From: Actinomycetota bacterium
Lineage (GTDB): Bacteria > Actinomycetota > Acidimicrobiia > Acidimicrobiales > RAAP-2
Direction of reading: 5' to 3'
Assembly: GCA_021324045.1 (NCBI GenBank)
Contig: JAJPJV010000003.1
Span: 62,001 to 126,000, forward strand
Length of the DNA stretch: 64,000 nt
Positions 24,798 through 33,153 of this stretch are shown piece by piece. The notes under the pieces are model-generated. The model was not told where the DNA came from. It worked only from the letters and a program-made list of their open reading frames with translations, and made no database searches. The number at the start of each line of letters is the position of its first letter. The first letter of the stretch is position 1. The translations under genes and the position numbers were made by a program.

Positions 24798-25556
24798 GTG
24801 GCCGGTACCTTGAGTCGAATATCCGCGATCATCCAAGCCAAGATCAACCGCCTGCTCAACCGCGCCGAAGATCCTCGCGAGACCCTCGACCTCTCATACG
24901 AGAAGCAGCTCGAGAGCCTGCAGAAGGTGCGGCGCAGCGTCGCCGACGTGGCGACGGCCAAGAAGCGTATCGAGCTCCAGGCCCAGCAGCTCCAGCAGCA
25001 GGCCGACAAGCTCCAGCAGCAGGCCAAGCAGGCGCTTGCGCTCGGCAACGAGGACCTCGCCAGGGAGGCGCTCACGCGCCGGGCGGCGCTCGGCGAGCAG
25101 CTCAAAGACCTGGAGTCCCAGCACGAACAGGTCTCCGAGCAACAAGAACGCCTCGTCCAGACCTCCCAGCGCCTGCAGAGCGAGGTCGAGCAATTCCGTA
25201 CTCGCAAAGAGACGCTCAAAGCGAGTTACACGGCGGCTGAGGCACAGACCCAGGTGGGCGAAGCGATCACGGGGATCTCCAAGTCCCTCGGCGCTGCCGG
25301 CGGCGCGATGCAACGTGCGCAGGACAAGATCGCCGAGATGCAAGCCCGTGCGGGTGCCATGGACGAGCTGCTGTCGTCGGGCGCGCTGACGGATCTCTCC
25401 CAGCCGGTCGACGACATCCAGGCACAGCTGGACAAGATCTCTTCGACCTCGAAGGTCGAAGACGAGATGGCTGCCCTCAGAGCAGAGCTGGCGGCCGAAT
25501 CTCCTGCCGCCGCGTTGCAGCCCGGTGCCGACGAACCTGGAGGTGCGAATCCCTGA
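24798..25556 (+). CDS. pspA: PspA/IM30 family membrane-stress protein
   Basis: A 252-residue, almost entirely coiled-coil protein of the PspA/IM30 (ESCRT-III-like) family, which binds and protects the inner membrane. Heptad-rich Gln stretches occupy about residues 40-150. The N-terminal SRISAIIQAKINRLLNRAED is the membrane-binding amphipathic helix typical of the family. The start is GTG at 24798, because GAGGAGGG lies 8 bases upstream; an ATG at 24768 lacks a site. It heads the operon pspA-htpX-pspAB. Confidence 0.9.
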   Translation: MAGTLSRISAIIQAKINRLLNRAEDPRETLDLSYEKQLESLQKVRRSVADVATAKKRIELQAQQLQQQADKLQQQAKQALALGNEDLAREALTRRAALGEQLKDLESQHEQVSEQQERLVQTSQRLQSEVEQFRTRKETLKASYTAAEAQTQVGEAITGISKSLGAAGGAMQRAQDKIAEMQARAGAMDELLSSGALTDLSQPVDDIQAQLDKISSTSKVEDEMAALRAELAAESPAAALQPGADEPGGANP

Positions 25557-26497
25557 TGCCAACCGCCCGTAAGCTCCCGCCCGACCACGGACTGACCGCC
25601 CGCATGTTCGTGACGGGGTTCTTCCTCGTCGTCTTGTACGGCGCGTTCATCTCCATCCTGTGGGCAATCGGGTTGTCGTTCGCGGCGATCATCGTCATCG
25701 CCGCGCTGCTGCTCTTCGCCCAGTACTGGTTCTCCGACAAGATCGCCCTGTGGTCGATGCATGGGCGCGAGGTGACCCCGGCGGAAGCTCCCGCGCTGCA
25801 CGGCGTCGTCGACCGGCTGTGCGCCCTGGCCGACATGCCCAAACCACGCGTGGCGATCGCGGACACCGACATCCCCAATGCCTTCGCCACTGGCCGCAGC
25901 CCGAAGGCCGCAGTCGTCTGCGCGACGACTGGGCTCCTGCGGCGTCTCGACGAGCCCGAGGTCGAAGCCGTGCTCGCGCACGAGCTCTCCCACGTCGCAC
26001 ACCGCGATGTCGCGGTCATGACGATTGCCAGCGCGCTCGGCGTCGTTGCCGGGCTCACGACGAGGGCCATGCTCTACGCAGGCCTCTTCGGGGGCTGGGG
26101 CGGTGGTGGAGGGCGCAACAACCAAAGCGGCCAGCAGCTCGTCCTCGTCGAGATGGCCGTCATGGCGGTCTCGATCGTCGTGTACGCGATCAGCTTCTTG
26201 CTCACCCGGGCGCTTTCCCGCTATCGGGAGCTCGCTGCCGACCGCTCGGGGGCGATCTTGATCGGCAGGCCCTCGCTTCTGGCGTCAGCGCTCGTGAAGA
26301 TCACCGGTGAGATGTCGCGCATCCCGACGCGAGACCTGCGCAAGGTCGAGGCGTTCAACGCCTTTTTCTTCACCCCGGCGCTGACGCACAACCATCAGGG
26401 CATCACGCTCTCCAGCCTCTTCTCGACCCACCCCTCGCTCGAGCGCCGCCTGGCGCAGCTCGAGCAGCTGGAGATCGAGCTCGGGCGCCGAGGCTGA
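25556..26497 (+). CDS. htpX: HtpX-like M48 zinc metalloprotease
   Basis: Integral-membrane protease of 313 residues that degrades damaged membrane proteins. Two N-terminal transmembrane helices (about 18-60) are followed by the zinc motif HELSH and a downstream glutamate in RELAADRSG. A glycine-rich loop GGWGGGGG precedes a further hydrophobic segment. The ATG shares one base with the pspA stop (TGATG). Association with PspA is a known actinobacterial arrangement and implies a joint envelope-stress role. Confidence 0.92.
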   Translation: MPTARKLPPDHGLTARMFVTGFFLVVLYGAFISILWAIGLSFAAIIVIAALLLFAQYWFSDKIALWSMHGREVTPAEAPALHGVVDRLCALADMPKPRVAIADTDIPNAFATGRSPKAAVVCATTGLLRRLDEPEVEAVLAHELSHVAHRDVAVMTIASALGVVAGLTTRAMLYAGLFGGWGGGGGRNNQSGQQLVLVEMAVMAVSIVVYAISFLLTRALSRYRELAADRSGAILIGRPSLLASALVKITGEMSRIPTRDLRKVEAFNAFFFTPALTHNHQGITLSSLFSTHPSLERRLAQLEQLEIELGRRG

Positions 26498-27070
26498 GTG
26501 GGCCTCCTCGACACGCTCTTCGGGCGGACGAAACCGGTCCGGCCGAACCTGGACTCGCTGTTCGCGCTCCCCTCCGCGGCGATCACCCTCCAGAGCGCGG
26601 CAGGCCTCGTCTCTTCCGGGAGGGCCGGCATCTGCTGGAAGCCACCCGCCGGACAACCCGCCGAGGACGTCCAGCACGAGATCGGCGAGCTTCTCACCGG
26701 CTCGTTCACGCACGCCGAGGACTCCTACGGTTACCGCTGGCTGCTCGTCGAAGATCCGGAGCTCGAGGACCTCGTCAACCGAGTCCACCTCGTCAACACG
26801 ACGCTCACCGAGGCGGGATGGGGGCCGCAACTGCTGTGCTCGGTCTTCGGCTTCTCGCCGGGCCCCGATGCCGCAGAGGACGCAAAGCCGTTCTTCCTCG
26901 TCTACCTCTACAAGCGTGGGACCTTCTACCCCTTCGCCCCAGATGGCGCGGAGCACCGGGACACCGAACTGGAACTGCGACTGAGAGCCATCTTCGGGGC
27001 CGACCTGCCCATCGAGCCTGACCTGTCTCGCTGGTTCCCCCTCTGGGACCTCCCCCTCCGTTCGGGTTAG
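26498..27070 (+). CDS. PspA-associated protein PspAB
   Basis: A 190-residue protein that matches what I recognise as the PspA-associated PspAB family: it opens MGLLDTLFGRTKP and has the conserved LVEDPELEDLVNRVHLVN and YLYKRGTFYPFAP segments. No catalytic residues are evident. GTG at 26498 follows the htpX stop directly, so it is the third gene of the psp operon. Its exact role is unsettled; it accompanies PspA and HtpX in Actinomycetota. Its end overlaps the convergent pterin dehydratase gene by 4 bases. Confidence 0.8.
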   Translation: MGLLDTLFGRTKPVRPNLDSLFALPSAAITLQSAAGLVSSGRAGICWKPPAGQPAEDVQHEIGELLTGSFTHAEDSYGYRWLLVEDPELEDLVNRVHLVNTTLTEAGWGPQLLCSVFGFSPGPDAAEDAKPFFLVYLYKRGTFYPFAPDGAEHRDTELELRLRAIFGADLPIEPDLSRWFPLWDLPLRSG

Positions 27071-27369
27071 GACCCCTCTGGGGCCCCGGCGTCGAGCTCG
27101 TCGATCGAGGCTGCAAGGTTCAGATCCGCCGCGGTCACTCCGCCGGCCGAGTGCGTCGAGAGTCGCAGGGTCACAGTGTTCCACCGGATGTCGATGTCAG
27201 GGTGGTGGTTCGCCTCCTCGGCCAGGGCCCCGACCGCATTGACGAACGCCAGGGCCTCGGCGAAATTACGCCTGCGAACCACCTTGACCAGCTCGTTGTC
27301 CCCGCGTTCCCACCCGAGACGGCGCGCGGCGAGCTCGGCATCGATGGCGGCCGGGTCGAGCACCGTCAT
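27067..27369 (-). CDS. Pterin-4a-carbinolamine dehydratase
   Basis: A small 100-residue enzyme that dehydrates 4a-hydroxytetrahydropterin. The family signature [14 protein letters not shown] contains the active-site histidines. It overlaps fumC by 4 bases and is the last gene of that operon. No aromatic amino acid hydroxylase is visible nearby. In many bacteria this protein family is present without a hydroxylase and may serve molybdopterin or other pterin metabolism, so its role here is open. Confidence 0.88.
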   Translation of the reverse strand: MTVLDPAAIDAELAARRLGWERGDNELVKVVRRRNFAEALAFVNAVGALAEEANHHPDIDIRWNTVTLRLSTHSAGGVTAADLNLAASIDELDAGAPEGS

Positions 27370-28754
27370 GGATGCGTCATCTCCTCGGGGCGAACGGCAG
27401 CGTCGAACTCCGCACCGGTCATATAGCCCAGCGCGATCACCGCGTCGCGAAGCGTCGTCCCCTCGGCGTAGGCCTTCTTGGCCACCTCAGCAGCCTTGTC
27501 GTAGCCGATCACCGGATTGAGGGCGGTCACCAGCATCAACGAGTTGCGAAGATGCTCGGCGATACGGGCACGGTCTGGCTCCACCCCCTCGACGAGGAAG
27601 CGGCGGAAGGTGCCACAGGCGTCGGAGAGCAGCTCGATCGAGCTCAAGACGTTGTGGGCGATGAGGGGACGACAGACGTTGAGCTCGAGATTGCCCCTGG
27701 AACCAGCGATCGTCACCGCAGTATCGTTCCCGATCACCTGCGTGCAGACCATGATCATGGCTTCGCACTGCGTCGGGTTGACCTTTCCCGGCATGATCGA
27801 GGAGCCCGGTTCGTTTGCCGGAAGCACGAGCTCACCCAATCCGCAGCGCGGGCCCGAGCCCAGGAACCGAAAGTCCTCAGCGATCTTGGTCAATGACACT
27901 GCGAGCGTACGGAGTGCCCCGCTGGCAAAGACGAGCGCGTCGGACGACGCCAGGGCAGCAAACTTGTTCGGGGCGGTGACGAACGGCAGGCCGGTCAGCT
28001 CGGCGATCTTGGCGGCGACCCTCTCACCGAACTCGGGATGTGCGTTGAGGCCCGTGCCCACCGCGGTGCCGCCTGCAGCAAGCTCGTAGAGCCCCTCGAG
28101 GGAGGCTTCGACGCGGCGAAGGCCCGCATCGAGCTGGGCCACATGGCCGGAGAGCTCCTGGCCCAAGGTCAGCGGAACGGCGTCCATGAGGTGGGTCCTG
28201 CCGATCTTGACGATGTCGGCGAAGGCCTCCGCCTTTCGCTCGAGCGCGTCGCGCAGTGCTCGCACCGCCGGGAGGAGGCGACCGGTCAGCTGTTCGGCGA
28301 CGGCGATGTGCATCGCTGTCGGGAACGTGTCGTTCGACGACTGCGACATGTTGACGTGGTAGTTGGGATGGATGGGCTTCTTCGAGCCCATCACGCCCCC
28401 GGCGAGCTCGATGGCACGATTCGCGATCACCTCGTTCGCATTCATGTTCGTCTGCGTGCCGCTTCCCGTCTGCCAGATGCGCAGGGGGAAATGGGCATCG
28501 AGCTCTCCCTCTGTCACCTGGCGCGCGGCCTTCGCGATCAGCTCCGCCAGATCGGCCGGAAGCTTCCCGAGGTCGGCATTGACTCGCGCCGAGGCTTCCT
28601 TGAGGATCCCGATCGCTCGAATGAGCGCACGCGGCATCGTCTCGTGCCCGATGGGGAAATGCTCCAAGGAGCGCGCCGTCTGGGCGCCCCAGTAGCGATC
28701 GACCGGCACCTCGACGGCGCCCATGCTGTCGGTTTCGATTCTGGTCTCGGTCAC
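27366..28754 (-). CDS. fumC: Fumarate hydratase, class II
   Basis: TCA-cycle enzyme of 462 residues that interconverts fumarate and malate. The superfamily signature [11 protein letters not shown] carries the mobile-loop catalytic serine. [19 protein letters not shown] and [11 protein letters not shown] are class II fumarase segments and separate it from aspartase or argininosuccinate lyase. The ATG overlaps the stop of the upstream luciferase-like gene (4 bases). Confidence 0.93.
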   Translation of the reverse strand: MTETRIETDSMGAVEVPVDRYWGAQTARSLEHFPIGHETMPRALIRAIGILKEASARVNADLGKLPADLAELIAKAARQVTEGELDAHFPLRIWQTGSGTQTNMNANEVIANRAIELAGGVMGSKKPIHPNYHVNMSQSSNDTFPTAMHIAVAEQLTGRLLPAVRALRDALERKAEAFADIVKIGRTHLMDAVPLTLGQELSGHVAQLDAGLRRVEASLEGLYELAAGGTAVGTGLNAHPEFGERVAAKIAELTGLPFVTAPNKFAALASSDALVFASGALRTLAVSLTKIAEDFRFLGSGPRCGLGELVLPANEPGSSIMPGKVNPTQCEAMIMVCTQVIGNDTAVTIAGSRGNLELNVCRPLIAHNVLSSIELLSDACGTFRRFLVEGVEPDRARIAEHLRNSLMLVTALNPVIGYDKAAEVAKKAYAEGTTLRDAVIALGYMTGAEFDAAVRPEEMTHP

Positions 28755-29395
28755 CGCTCCAGCATGGCACGCGCCACGTCGACGTCCGTCACGCCCTGGA
28801 GCACCAGTCCGTCGACGCCCGCCTCGCGCGCAGCTTCGGCCTCGCCGATGTCACCTCGCCACACCACAGGAAGCCCGAAGCGCTCACGAACCGGACCCAG
28901 CAGCTCAGGGTGGTCATGCACCACTGCCGCTTCGGCGACGGGGGGCCCAGCGACCGGGAGGCTGACCACGATGGGAAGGCCAGCGCGCTGCGGGGGACGG
29001 GGGCGGTTGACGGCGCCGACCACCCGGTAGTGGCGGCCGATGATCGTCGTCTTCTCTCGGGTGAACAGGGCACGGCAGATTCCTGCCGCTTCGCCGAGGC
29101 GTTCGGGCTCTTCGTCGATCATCATCAGCAGGCTCCGGCCGTTCGAAACGACGTCGAGCGCTGTCAGTTCGCGGGCCAAGATCGCGGGGTGACGACCAGT
29201 CGCCAAGAAGGCAATGATCCCCAGACCGATCGAAGACGTCGCTTGGGCGATGGCTCCCATCAACGGGAAGGGGTCGTAACGGGGATCCTCGGGAAGCCAT
29301 ACCGTGTCGAGCCCCGCCTCCTCGGCGTTCGCAGCGGCATCGATCGTCGTCGTGGTGGCCGTGAGCTCGATCCCGAGCCGGAGACGGCGGTCCAT
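28751..29395 (-). CDS. Short luciferase-like protein
   Basis: A 214-residue protein of the luciferase-like monooxygenase fold. [36 protein letters not shown] and [11 protein letters not shown] match the N-terminal half of the family. It is about 80-100 residues shorter than usual and seems to lack the long insertion and last barrel strands, although the open reading frame is intact. It is first in an operon with fumC and pterin dehydratase, all overlapping by 4 bases. Its start is only 17 bases from the divergent polymerase gene. It may be a compact family member or a decaying one. Confidence 0.7.
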   Translation of the reverse strand: MDRRLRLGIELTATTTTIDAAANAEEAGLDTVWLPEDPRYDPFPLMGAIAQATSSIGLGIIAFLATGRHPAILARELTALDVVSNGRSLLMMIDEEPERLGEAAGICRALFTREKTTIIGRHYRVVGAVNRPRPPQRAGLPIVVSLPVAGPPVAEAAVVHDHPELLGPVRERFGLPVVWRGDIGEAEAAREAGVDGLVLQGVTDVDVARAMLER

Positions 29396-29412
29396 GAGGG
29401 AGGAACGGTAGC

Positions 29413-30282
29413 GTGCACATCAGGTTCACCAATCTCGACAAGGTGCTCTTCCCGAGGACCGGGTTCACGAAGGGAGACCTCATCGAGTACTACCTGCGGG
29501 TCGCTCCCGTGTTGCTCCCGCACCTCGAGGGGCGGCCGATCACCATTCGGCGCTTTCCCGACGGCGTCGACGGACCATCGTTCTTCGAGAAGCACCCTTC
29601 GCAGGGAACGCCATCGTGGGTTCGACGAGTCACGCTGTCCAGCGGGACCTACGTCCTCGTCGAAGACGTCGAGACGCTCGCGTTGCTGGCCAACCTCGCG
29701 GCGATCGAGCTCCACGTGCCGCAATGGCGAGTCGACGACTCCGGCGTCCCGAAACCACCGGATTTGTTGGTCTTCGACCTGGACCCTGGGGCGCCGGCGG
29801 GAATCACGGAGTGCGCGAAGGTGGCGACCCTCGTCGCCGCCACGCTTCGCAGCGCGTACGAGCTCGATGCCCTCCCGAAAACCAGCGGCTCCAAGGGCCT
29901 ACAGCTCTATGCCCGCTGGAACGGCCCCGGTGACACGAGAGCAGTTGCTCGAGCGGTTGCCGAGCACTTGGCGCAGCGCCGCCCGCAGCTCGTCGTCGCC
30001 AACATGACCAAGAGCCTCCGGCGCGGTCGGGTACTCATCGATTGGAGCCAGAACCACGTTGCGAAGACCACGGTGGCCCCATACTCGCTCCGTGCGAATC
30101 CCGAGCCGACCGTTTCGACACCGCTGCAGTGGACTGAGGTCGAGCGCGCCGCCAGCGGTGAAGGTTCTGGGCTCACCTTCCTTGCCGACCAGGTCCTGGA
30201 TCGGATCGACGAGCTCGGCGACCTGTTCGCTCCCCTCCTTGCTTCCGACACCGTTCGCCGACGACGCAGACGCAGCCGATAG
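29413..30282 (+). CDS. Stand-alone LigD-type polymerase/primase domain
   Basis: A 289-residue archaeo-eukaryotic primase-type domain as found in the NHEJ protein LigD. The N-terminal RFTNLDKVLFPRTGFTKGD, the catalytic DxD in LLVFDLDPG and the nucleotide-binding KTSGSKGLQLY are all present. There is no ligase or phosphoesterase domain in the same chain, and no Ku gene in the window. Known relatives add nucleotides at broken ends; separate polymerase proteins occur in many Actinomycetota. The start is GTG at 29413 with GGAGG upstream. A basic tail rich in Arg ends the protein. Confidence 0.88.
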   Translation: MHIRFTNLDKVLFPRTGFTKGDLIEYYLRVAPVLLPHLEGRPITIRRFPDGVDGPSFFEKHPSQGTPSWVRRVTLSSGTYVLVEDVETLALLANLAAIELHVPQWRVDDSGVPKPPDLLVFDLDPGAPAGITECAKVATLVAATLRSAYELDALPKTSGSKGLQLYARWNGPGDTRAVARAVAEHLAQRRPQLVVANMTKSLRRGRVLIDWSQNHVAKTTVAPYSLRANPEPTVSTPLQWTEVERAASGEGSGLTFLADQVLDRIDELGDLFAPLLASDTVRRRRRRSR

Positions 30283-30301
30283 CGACCGCCACCCCTGCCA
30301 G

Positions 30302-30319
30302 CCGAGGCGGGGCCCTCGG
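30302..30319 (+). terminator. Hairpin after the polymerase-domain gene
   Basis: CCGAGG and CCTCGG pair in a 6-bp stem with a 6-base loop, 20 bases beyond the stop codon. No T-tract follows. A plausible intrinsic terminator of the actinobacterial type. Confidence 0.4.
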
Positions 30320-30517
30320 TGCTCGAGCGCCACCCGCGATCCCAAGGTCCCGACCCACGACGATCGATCGCACCCTCGAGGTGCAAGGGATCCTTCGACC
30401 CTCCCCGGGCGGCATCGCAGGAGCGAGCTCGTCTGCGCACCACGCTCGGGCCCACGCACCAGGAGGTTGGCGGGAGGCCCCCTTCAACCAGGGAAGTCGA
30501 GCGCGCGCAGGGCTGCA

Positions 30518-30536
30518 CGGAGCCGGTGGCGCTCCG
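30518..30536 (-). terminator. Hairpin after DUF2469, end of the long core-gene run
   Basis: CGGAGC and GCTCCG form a 6-bp stem with a 7-base loop about 50 bases past the DUF2469 stop on the minus strand. It may end the 17-kb run of core genes. No T-tract is present. Confidence 0.35.
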
Positions 30537-30586
30537 ATCGGACCGACCGCGCAATCGTGCTCGCGGTGCTCGCCCGGATGGCTCGC

Positions 30587-30880
30587 TCAGAGCTCCTTGT
30601 CAGGGAGGCGCTCGACATTGACATCGCGGAAGGTGACCACCCGCACCGACGGGACGAAACGGGCAGGGCGGTACATGTCCCACACCCAGGCATCATTGAT
30701 CTCCACTTCGATGCAGGTCGGCGTCGTCCCCTCACGGATGTGCAGCGAGACCTCGTTGGCCAGGTAGAAGCGACGTTCGGTCTCCACGACATAGCGGAAC
30801 ATCGGGAGCACAGCCCGGTACTCCTGCACCAGGGCCAGCTCGATCTCCGCCTCGTACTGCTCGAGCTCTTCTTCGCTCAA
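30587..30880 (-). CDS. DUF2469 family protein (Rv2901c-like)
   Basis: A conserved actinobacterial protein of 97 residues with no assigned function. It begins SEEELEQYEAEIELAL and contains the strongly conserved DAWVWDMYRPARFV and VRVVTFRDVNVE segments. TTG at 30880 is chosen because it aligns with the start of known homologues; one base separates it from the rplS stop, so translation is coupled. The frame is open far upstream into rplS but that part is not coding here. In other Actinomycetota it also lies downstream of rplS, lepB and rnhB; the last two are missing at this locus. Confidence 0.85.
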   Translation of the reverse strand: MSEEELEQYEAEIELALVQEYRAVLPMFRYVVETERRFYLANEVSLHIREGTTPTCIEVEINDAWVWDMYRPARFVPSVRVVTFRDVNVERLPDKEL

Positions 30881-30881
30881 C

Positions 30882-31235
30882 TCACGACCGGGCTGTCCGC
30901 CGCTCTTTGATCTTCGCCGCCTTGCCGTAGCGATCCCTGAGGTAATAGAGCTTCGCTCGCCGGACGTCCCCCTGGGAGACGACTTCGATCCGGGCCACGG
31001 TCGGCGAGTGCACGGGGAACGTCCGTTCCACCCCCACACCGAAACTCACCTTGCGGACGGTGAACGTCTCCCGCACGCCGGAGCCTTGACGGCGGATCAC
31101 CACGCCCTGGAACACCTGGACCCGCTCTCGGGTCCCTTCGACGACCCGGACATGGACACGTACCGTGTCGCCTGGGCGGAAGCCGGGGATGTCGGAGCGC
31201 AGGCTGTCCTGATCGATGACGTCGGTAGGGTGCAC
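30882..31235 (-). CDS. rplS: 50S ribosomal protein L19
   Basis: Large-subunit ribosomal protein of 117 residues. [30 protein letters not shown] and the C-terminal [20 protein letters not shown] are the L19 signatures. GTG at 31235 lies 3 bases after the trmD stop. It follows trmD, as in most bacteria. Confidence 0.97.
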   Translation of the reverse strand: MHPTDVIDQDSLRSDIPGFRPGDTVRVHVRVVEGTRERVQVFQGVVIRRQGSGVRETFTVRKVSFGVGVERTFPVHSPTVARIEVVSQGDVRRAKLYYLRDRYGKAAKIKERRTARS

Positions 31236-31238
31236 GAG

Positions 31239-31979
31239 CTAGGTATCGTAGCCGTGGTCGGCGAGGAGCTGGACCTCATCAGGGCGCAACCCGCCCCGTG
31301 CTTCGATCAGGTCCGGGCGCCGTTCGAGCGTGCGGCGAAGCCCCTGGGCCCGCCGCCATCGGGCCACCCGGCCGTGGTCCCCCGACAGGAGGACCTCGGG
31401 AACCTTCCACCCCCGGAACTCCGCGGGCCGCGTGTAGTGGGGGTACTCGAGGAGCCCGTCGGAGAAGCTCTCGTCCGCTGCCGACTCCGCGTTGCCCAAG
31501 ACGCCGGGGAGCAGACGCGCTGTCGCCTCGAGGACGACGAGCGCCGCAGCTTCGCCGCCTGCGAGGACCACGTCACCGATGGAGAGCTCGCCATCCACCA
31601 AGTGATCGGCGACCCGCTGGTCGACCCCCTCGTAACGACCGCAGAGCAACGAGAAGCCCGAGCCCGAGGCCACGAGCTCCCGGACGACGCCCTGGTCCAA
31701 CCTGCGCCCAGCCGGGCTGAGCAACAGCAGTGGCCGGGGCAGGCCTTCGTTCTGCTCGACCTGCTCGACTGCCCGAAAGACCGGTTCGGGCATGAGGACC
31801 ATCCCGGGTCCGCCTCCGAACGGAGCGTCGTCGACGGAACGGTGGGGATCCGAGCTACCTGCACGGAGATCCCTCACCCGCAGGTCGAGCTGCCCCCCGC
31901 GACGGGCCCGTCCGAGAAGACTGACCTGGCAGAAGCCGTCGACGGCTTGCGGAAACAAGGTGAAAACGTCGACCCTCAC
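31239..31979 (-). CDS. trmD: tRNA (guanine-N1)-methyltransferase
   Basis: Methylates G37 of tRNA using S-adenosylmethionine; 246 residues from GTG at 31979, where the family motif VRVDVFTLFPQ begins. An earlier in-frame start at 32036 would overlap rimM without a reason. GGGPGMVLMPEP, LLCGRYEGVDQRV and SIGDVVLAGGE form the trefoil-knot SAM site. It sits 13 bases after rimM in the standard rpsP-khpA-rimM-trmD-rplS order. Confidence 0.95.
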   Translation of the reverse strand: MRVDVFTLFPQAVDGFCQVSLLGRARRGGQLDLRVRDLRAGSSDPHRSVDDAPFGGGPGMVLMPEPVFRAVEQVEQNEGLPRPLLLLSPAGRRLDQGVVRELVASGSGFSLLCGRYEGVDQRVADHLVDGELSIGDVVLAGGEAAALVVLEATARLLPGVLGNAESAADESFSDGLLEYPHYTRPAEFRGWKVPEVLLSGDHGRVARWRRAQGLRRTLERRPDLIEARGGLRPDEVQLLADHGYDT

Positions 31980-31992
31980 GGGATCCGGACCC

Positions 31993-32517
31993 TCAATCGA
32001 CCAGGCCCTCGGGGATGTCGACGATGATGTCGACATTGGGGCGATGGGCCGTGACGAACCGAAGAGGGATCATGGCCCCCCCTTCGAGCACCAAGAGGTC
32101 GCCGGCCGGGTGGGCTTCCACCGCTTCGACGGGTCCAAGCCGCCGCCCGTCGACCGACCAGACCACGGCACCGACCAGCTCGTGGACCCACAGCGTGCCG
32201 GGGATGTCGAGGGGCTCGGCGTACAGTCGGGTGCCGCGCAGCTCCTCGGCTGCGGTCCGGTTCTCCACGCCCTCCAAGCGCACGAGGTAACGCCCGCGAT
32301 GTGCTCGAGCGCCCACCACGCGTAACCGGCGATCCGGGGTGAACAGCTCCGACCCTTCGTCCAGGCGACTCGTCTGGTTCGTCAGCAGGTCGACGACGAC
32401 CTCGCCCGAGAGGCCGTGGGGCTTGACGATGCGACCGACTTCGAGCAGGCGCCGTTGTGCTGCCGAGGCGTCAGTGGTCGACGATGTCGACGTTGGTCTG
32501 TATCCCTTCACGGGCAC
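31993..32517 (-). CDS. rimM: Ribosome maturation factor RimM
   Basis: A 16S rRNA processing factor of up to 174 residues that binds S19. The family motif LEVGRIVKPHGLSGEVVV occurs near residue 25, and the PRC-barrel half contains HELVGAVVWSVDGRRLG. The start is uncertain: GTG at 32517 overlaps the khpA end by 47 bases, and GTG at 32511 is equally possible. No later start keeps the LEVGRIV strand, so some overlap is real. Confidence 0.92.
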   Translation of the reverse strand: MPVKGYRPTSTSSTTDASAAQRRLLEVGRIVKPHGLSGEVVVDLLTNQTSRLDEGSELFTPDRRLRVVGARAHRGRYLVRLEGVENRTAAEELRGTRLYAEPLDIPGTLWVHELVGAVVWSVDGRRLGPVEAVEAHPAGDLLVLEGGAMIPLRFVTAHRPNVDIIVDIPEGLVD

Positions 32518-32812
32518 CAGCCACAGCGACCAGGGTGCGTATCGCCTGCGCGGTCCGACCCCGCCGTCCGATCACCCGTCCCATGTCGCCGGCGGCGACA
32601 TGAAGCCGGAGTCGAAGCAGGTCCCGCTGGCGTTCTGCCTCCACGACAACCGAATCTGGGTCATCGGCCATCGAACGAGCCAGGTAGGTGAGCACCGAGA
32701 CGGGAACCGCCGCTTCGGTGCGGTTCCCCGCCATGTCGTCGACGGCGTCGCTGGCATCAGTGGTGATGGTGTTGATGTCGCCAGCCTCGTACTCCTGCGC
32801 CAGATCGCTCAT
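32471..32812 (-). CDS. khpA: KH-domain RNA-binding protein KhpA
   Basis: Single KH-domain protein of 113 residues. The KH core shows MGRVIGRRGRTAQAIRTLV, containing the GRRG loop. An acidic extension of about 35 residues precedes it, longer than the usual 75-80-residue KhpA. The ATG at 32812 has GAGG 5 bases upstream and overlaps the rpsP stop (ATGA). KhpA proteins bind structured RNAs and influence translation and cell division; its place between rpsP and rimM is conserved. Confidence 0.9.
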   Translation of the reverse strand: MSDLAQEYEAGDINTITTDASDAVDDMAGNRTEAAVPVSVLTYLARSMADDPDSVVVEAERQRDLLRLRLHVAAGDMGRVIGRRGRTAQAIRTLVAVAGAREGIQTNVDIVDH

Positions 32813-33093
32813 CTGGACCTCGCGGCCACGAACTGGTCCCAGGCTCCCGACGCCCGAAGGAGGCGTTCCACCCGCTCCGTGGGCTGAGCCCCCTGGACCA
32901 GCCACTTCACCGCCTTGTCGTTGTCGATCCGGACCACTGCCTCGGATGCATGCTGGGACTCCCCTCTCGGAGCGTAGGTGCCCAGCAGCTCGAGAAACCG
33001 GCCGTCGCGTGGGGCGCGGCTGTCTGCGGCCACGACGCGATAGGTCGGTTGCTTCTTCTTCCCCATTCGGACCAGTCGGAGTTTCACTGCCAC
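32809..33093 (-). CDS. rpsP: 30S ribosomal protein S16
   Basis: Small-subunit protein of 94 residues. VKLRLVRMGKKKQPTYRVV and DGRFLELLGTYAP are diagnostic. GTG at 33093 is used. It follows ffh after a 60-base gap containing a GC-rich hairpin. Confidence 0.97.
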   Translation of the reverse strand: MAVKLRLVRMGKKKQPTYRVVAADSRAPRDGRFLELLGTYAPRGESQHASEAVVRIDNDKAVKWLVQGAQPTERVERLLRASGAWDQFVAARSR

Positions 33094-33137
33094 CGCGTTA
33101 TTCTCGCAGATCCCAAGAGGGCGATTGGAGCGTCACG

Positions 33138-33153
33138 GCGGCGCGCACGCCGC
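33138..33153 (-). terminator. GC hairpin immediately after ffh
   Basis: GCGGCG and CGCCGC form a perfect 6-bp stem with a 4-base loop touching the ffh stop codon. It may separate the smc-ftsY-ffh transcript from the rpsP operon or stabilise the mRNA end. There is no T-tract. Confidence 0.4.

Larger units (their letters stand above)
30283..30586. other. 304-base convergent gap without a recognised gene
   Basis: This lies between the polymerase gene and the DUF2469 gene. I looked for yraN, which often follows DUF2469 in Actinomycetota, and saw no trace of it in any frame. The gap contains the two hairpins listed separately and otherwise only GC-rich sequence without convincing coding pattern. 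Confidence 0.6.

Noticed and set aside
30283-30586. Possible yraN gene after DUF2469
   Set aside because: No frame gives the YraN nuclease motifs; open frames here are shadows or fragments.
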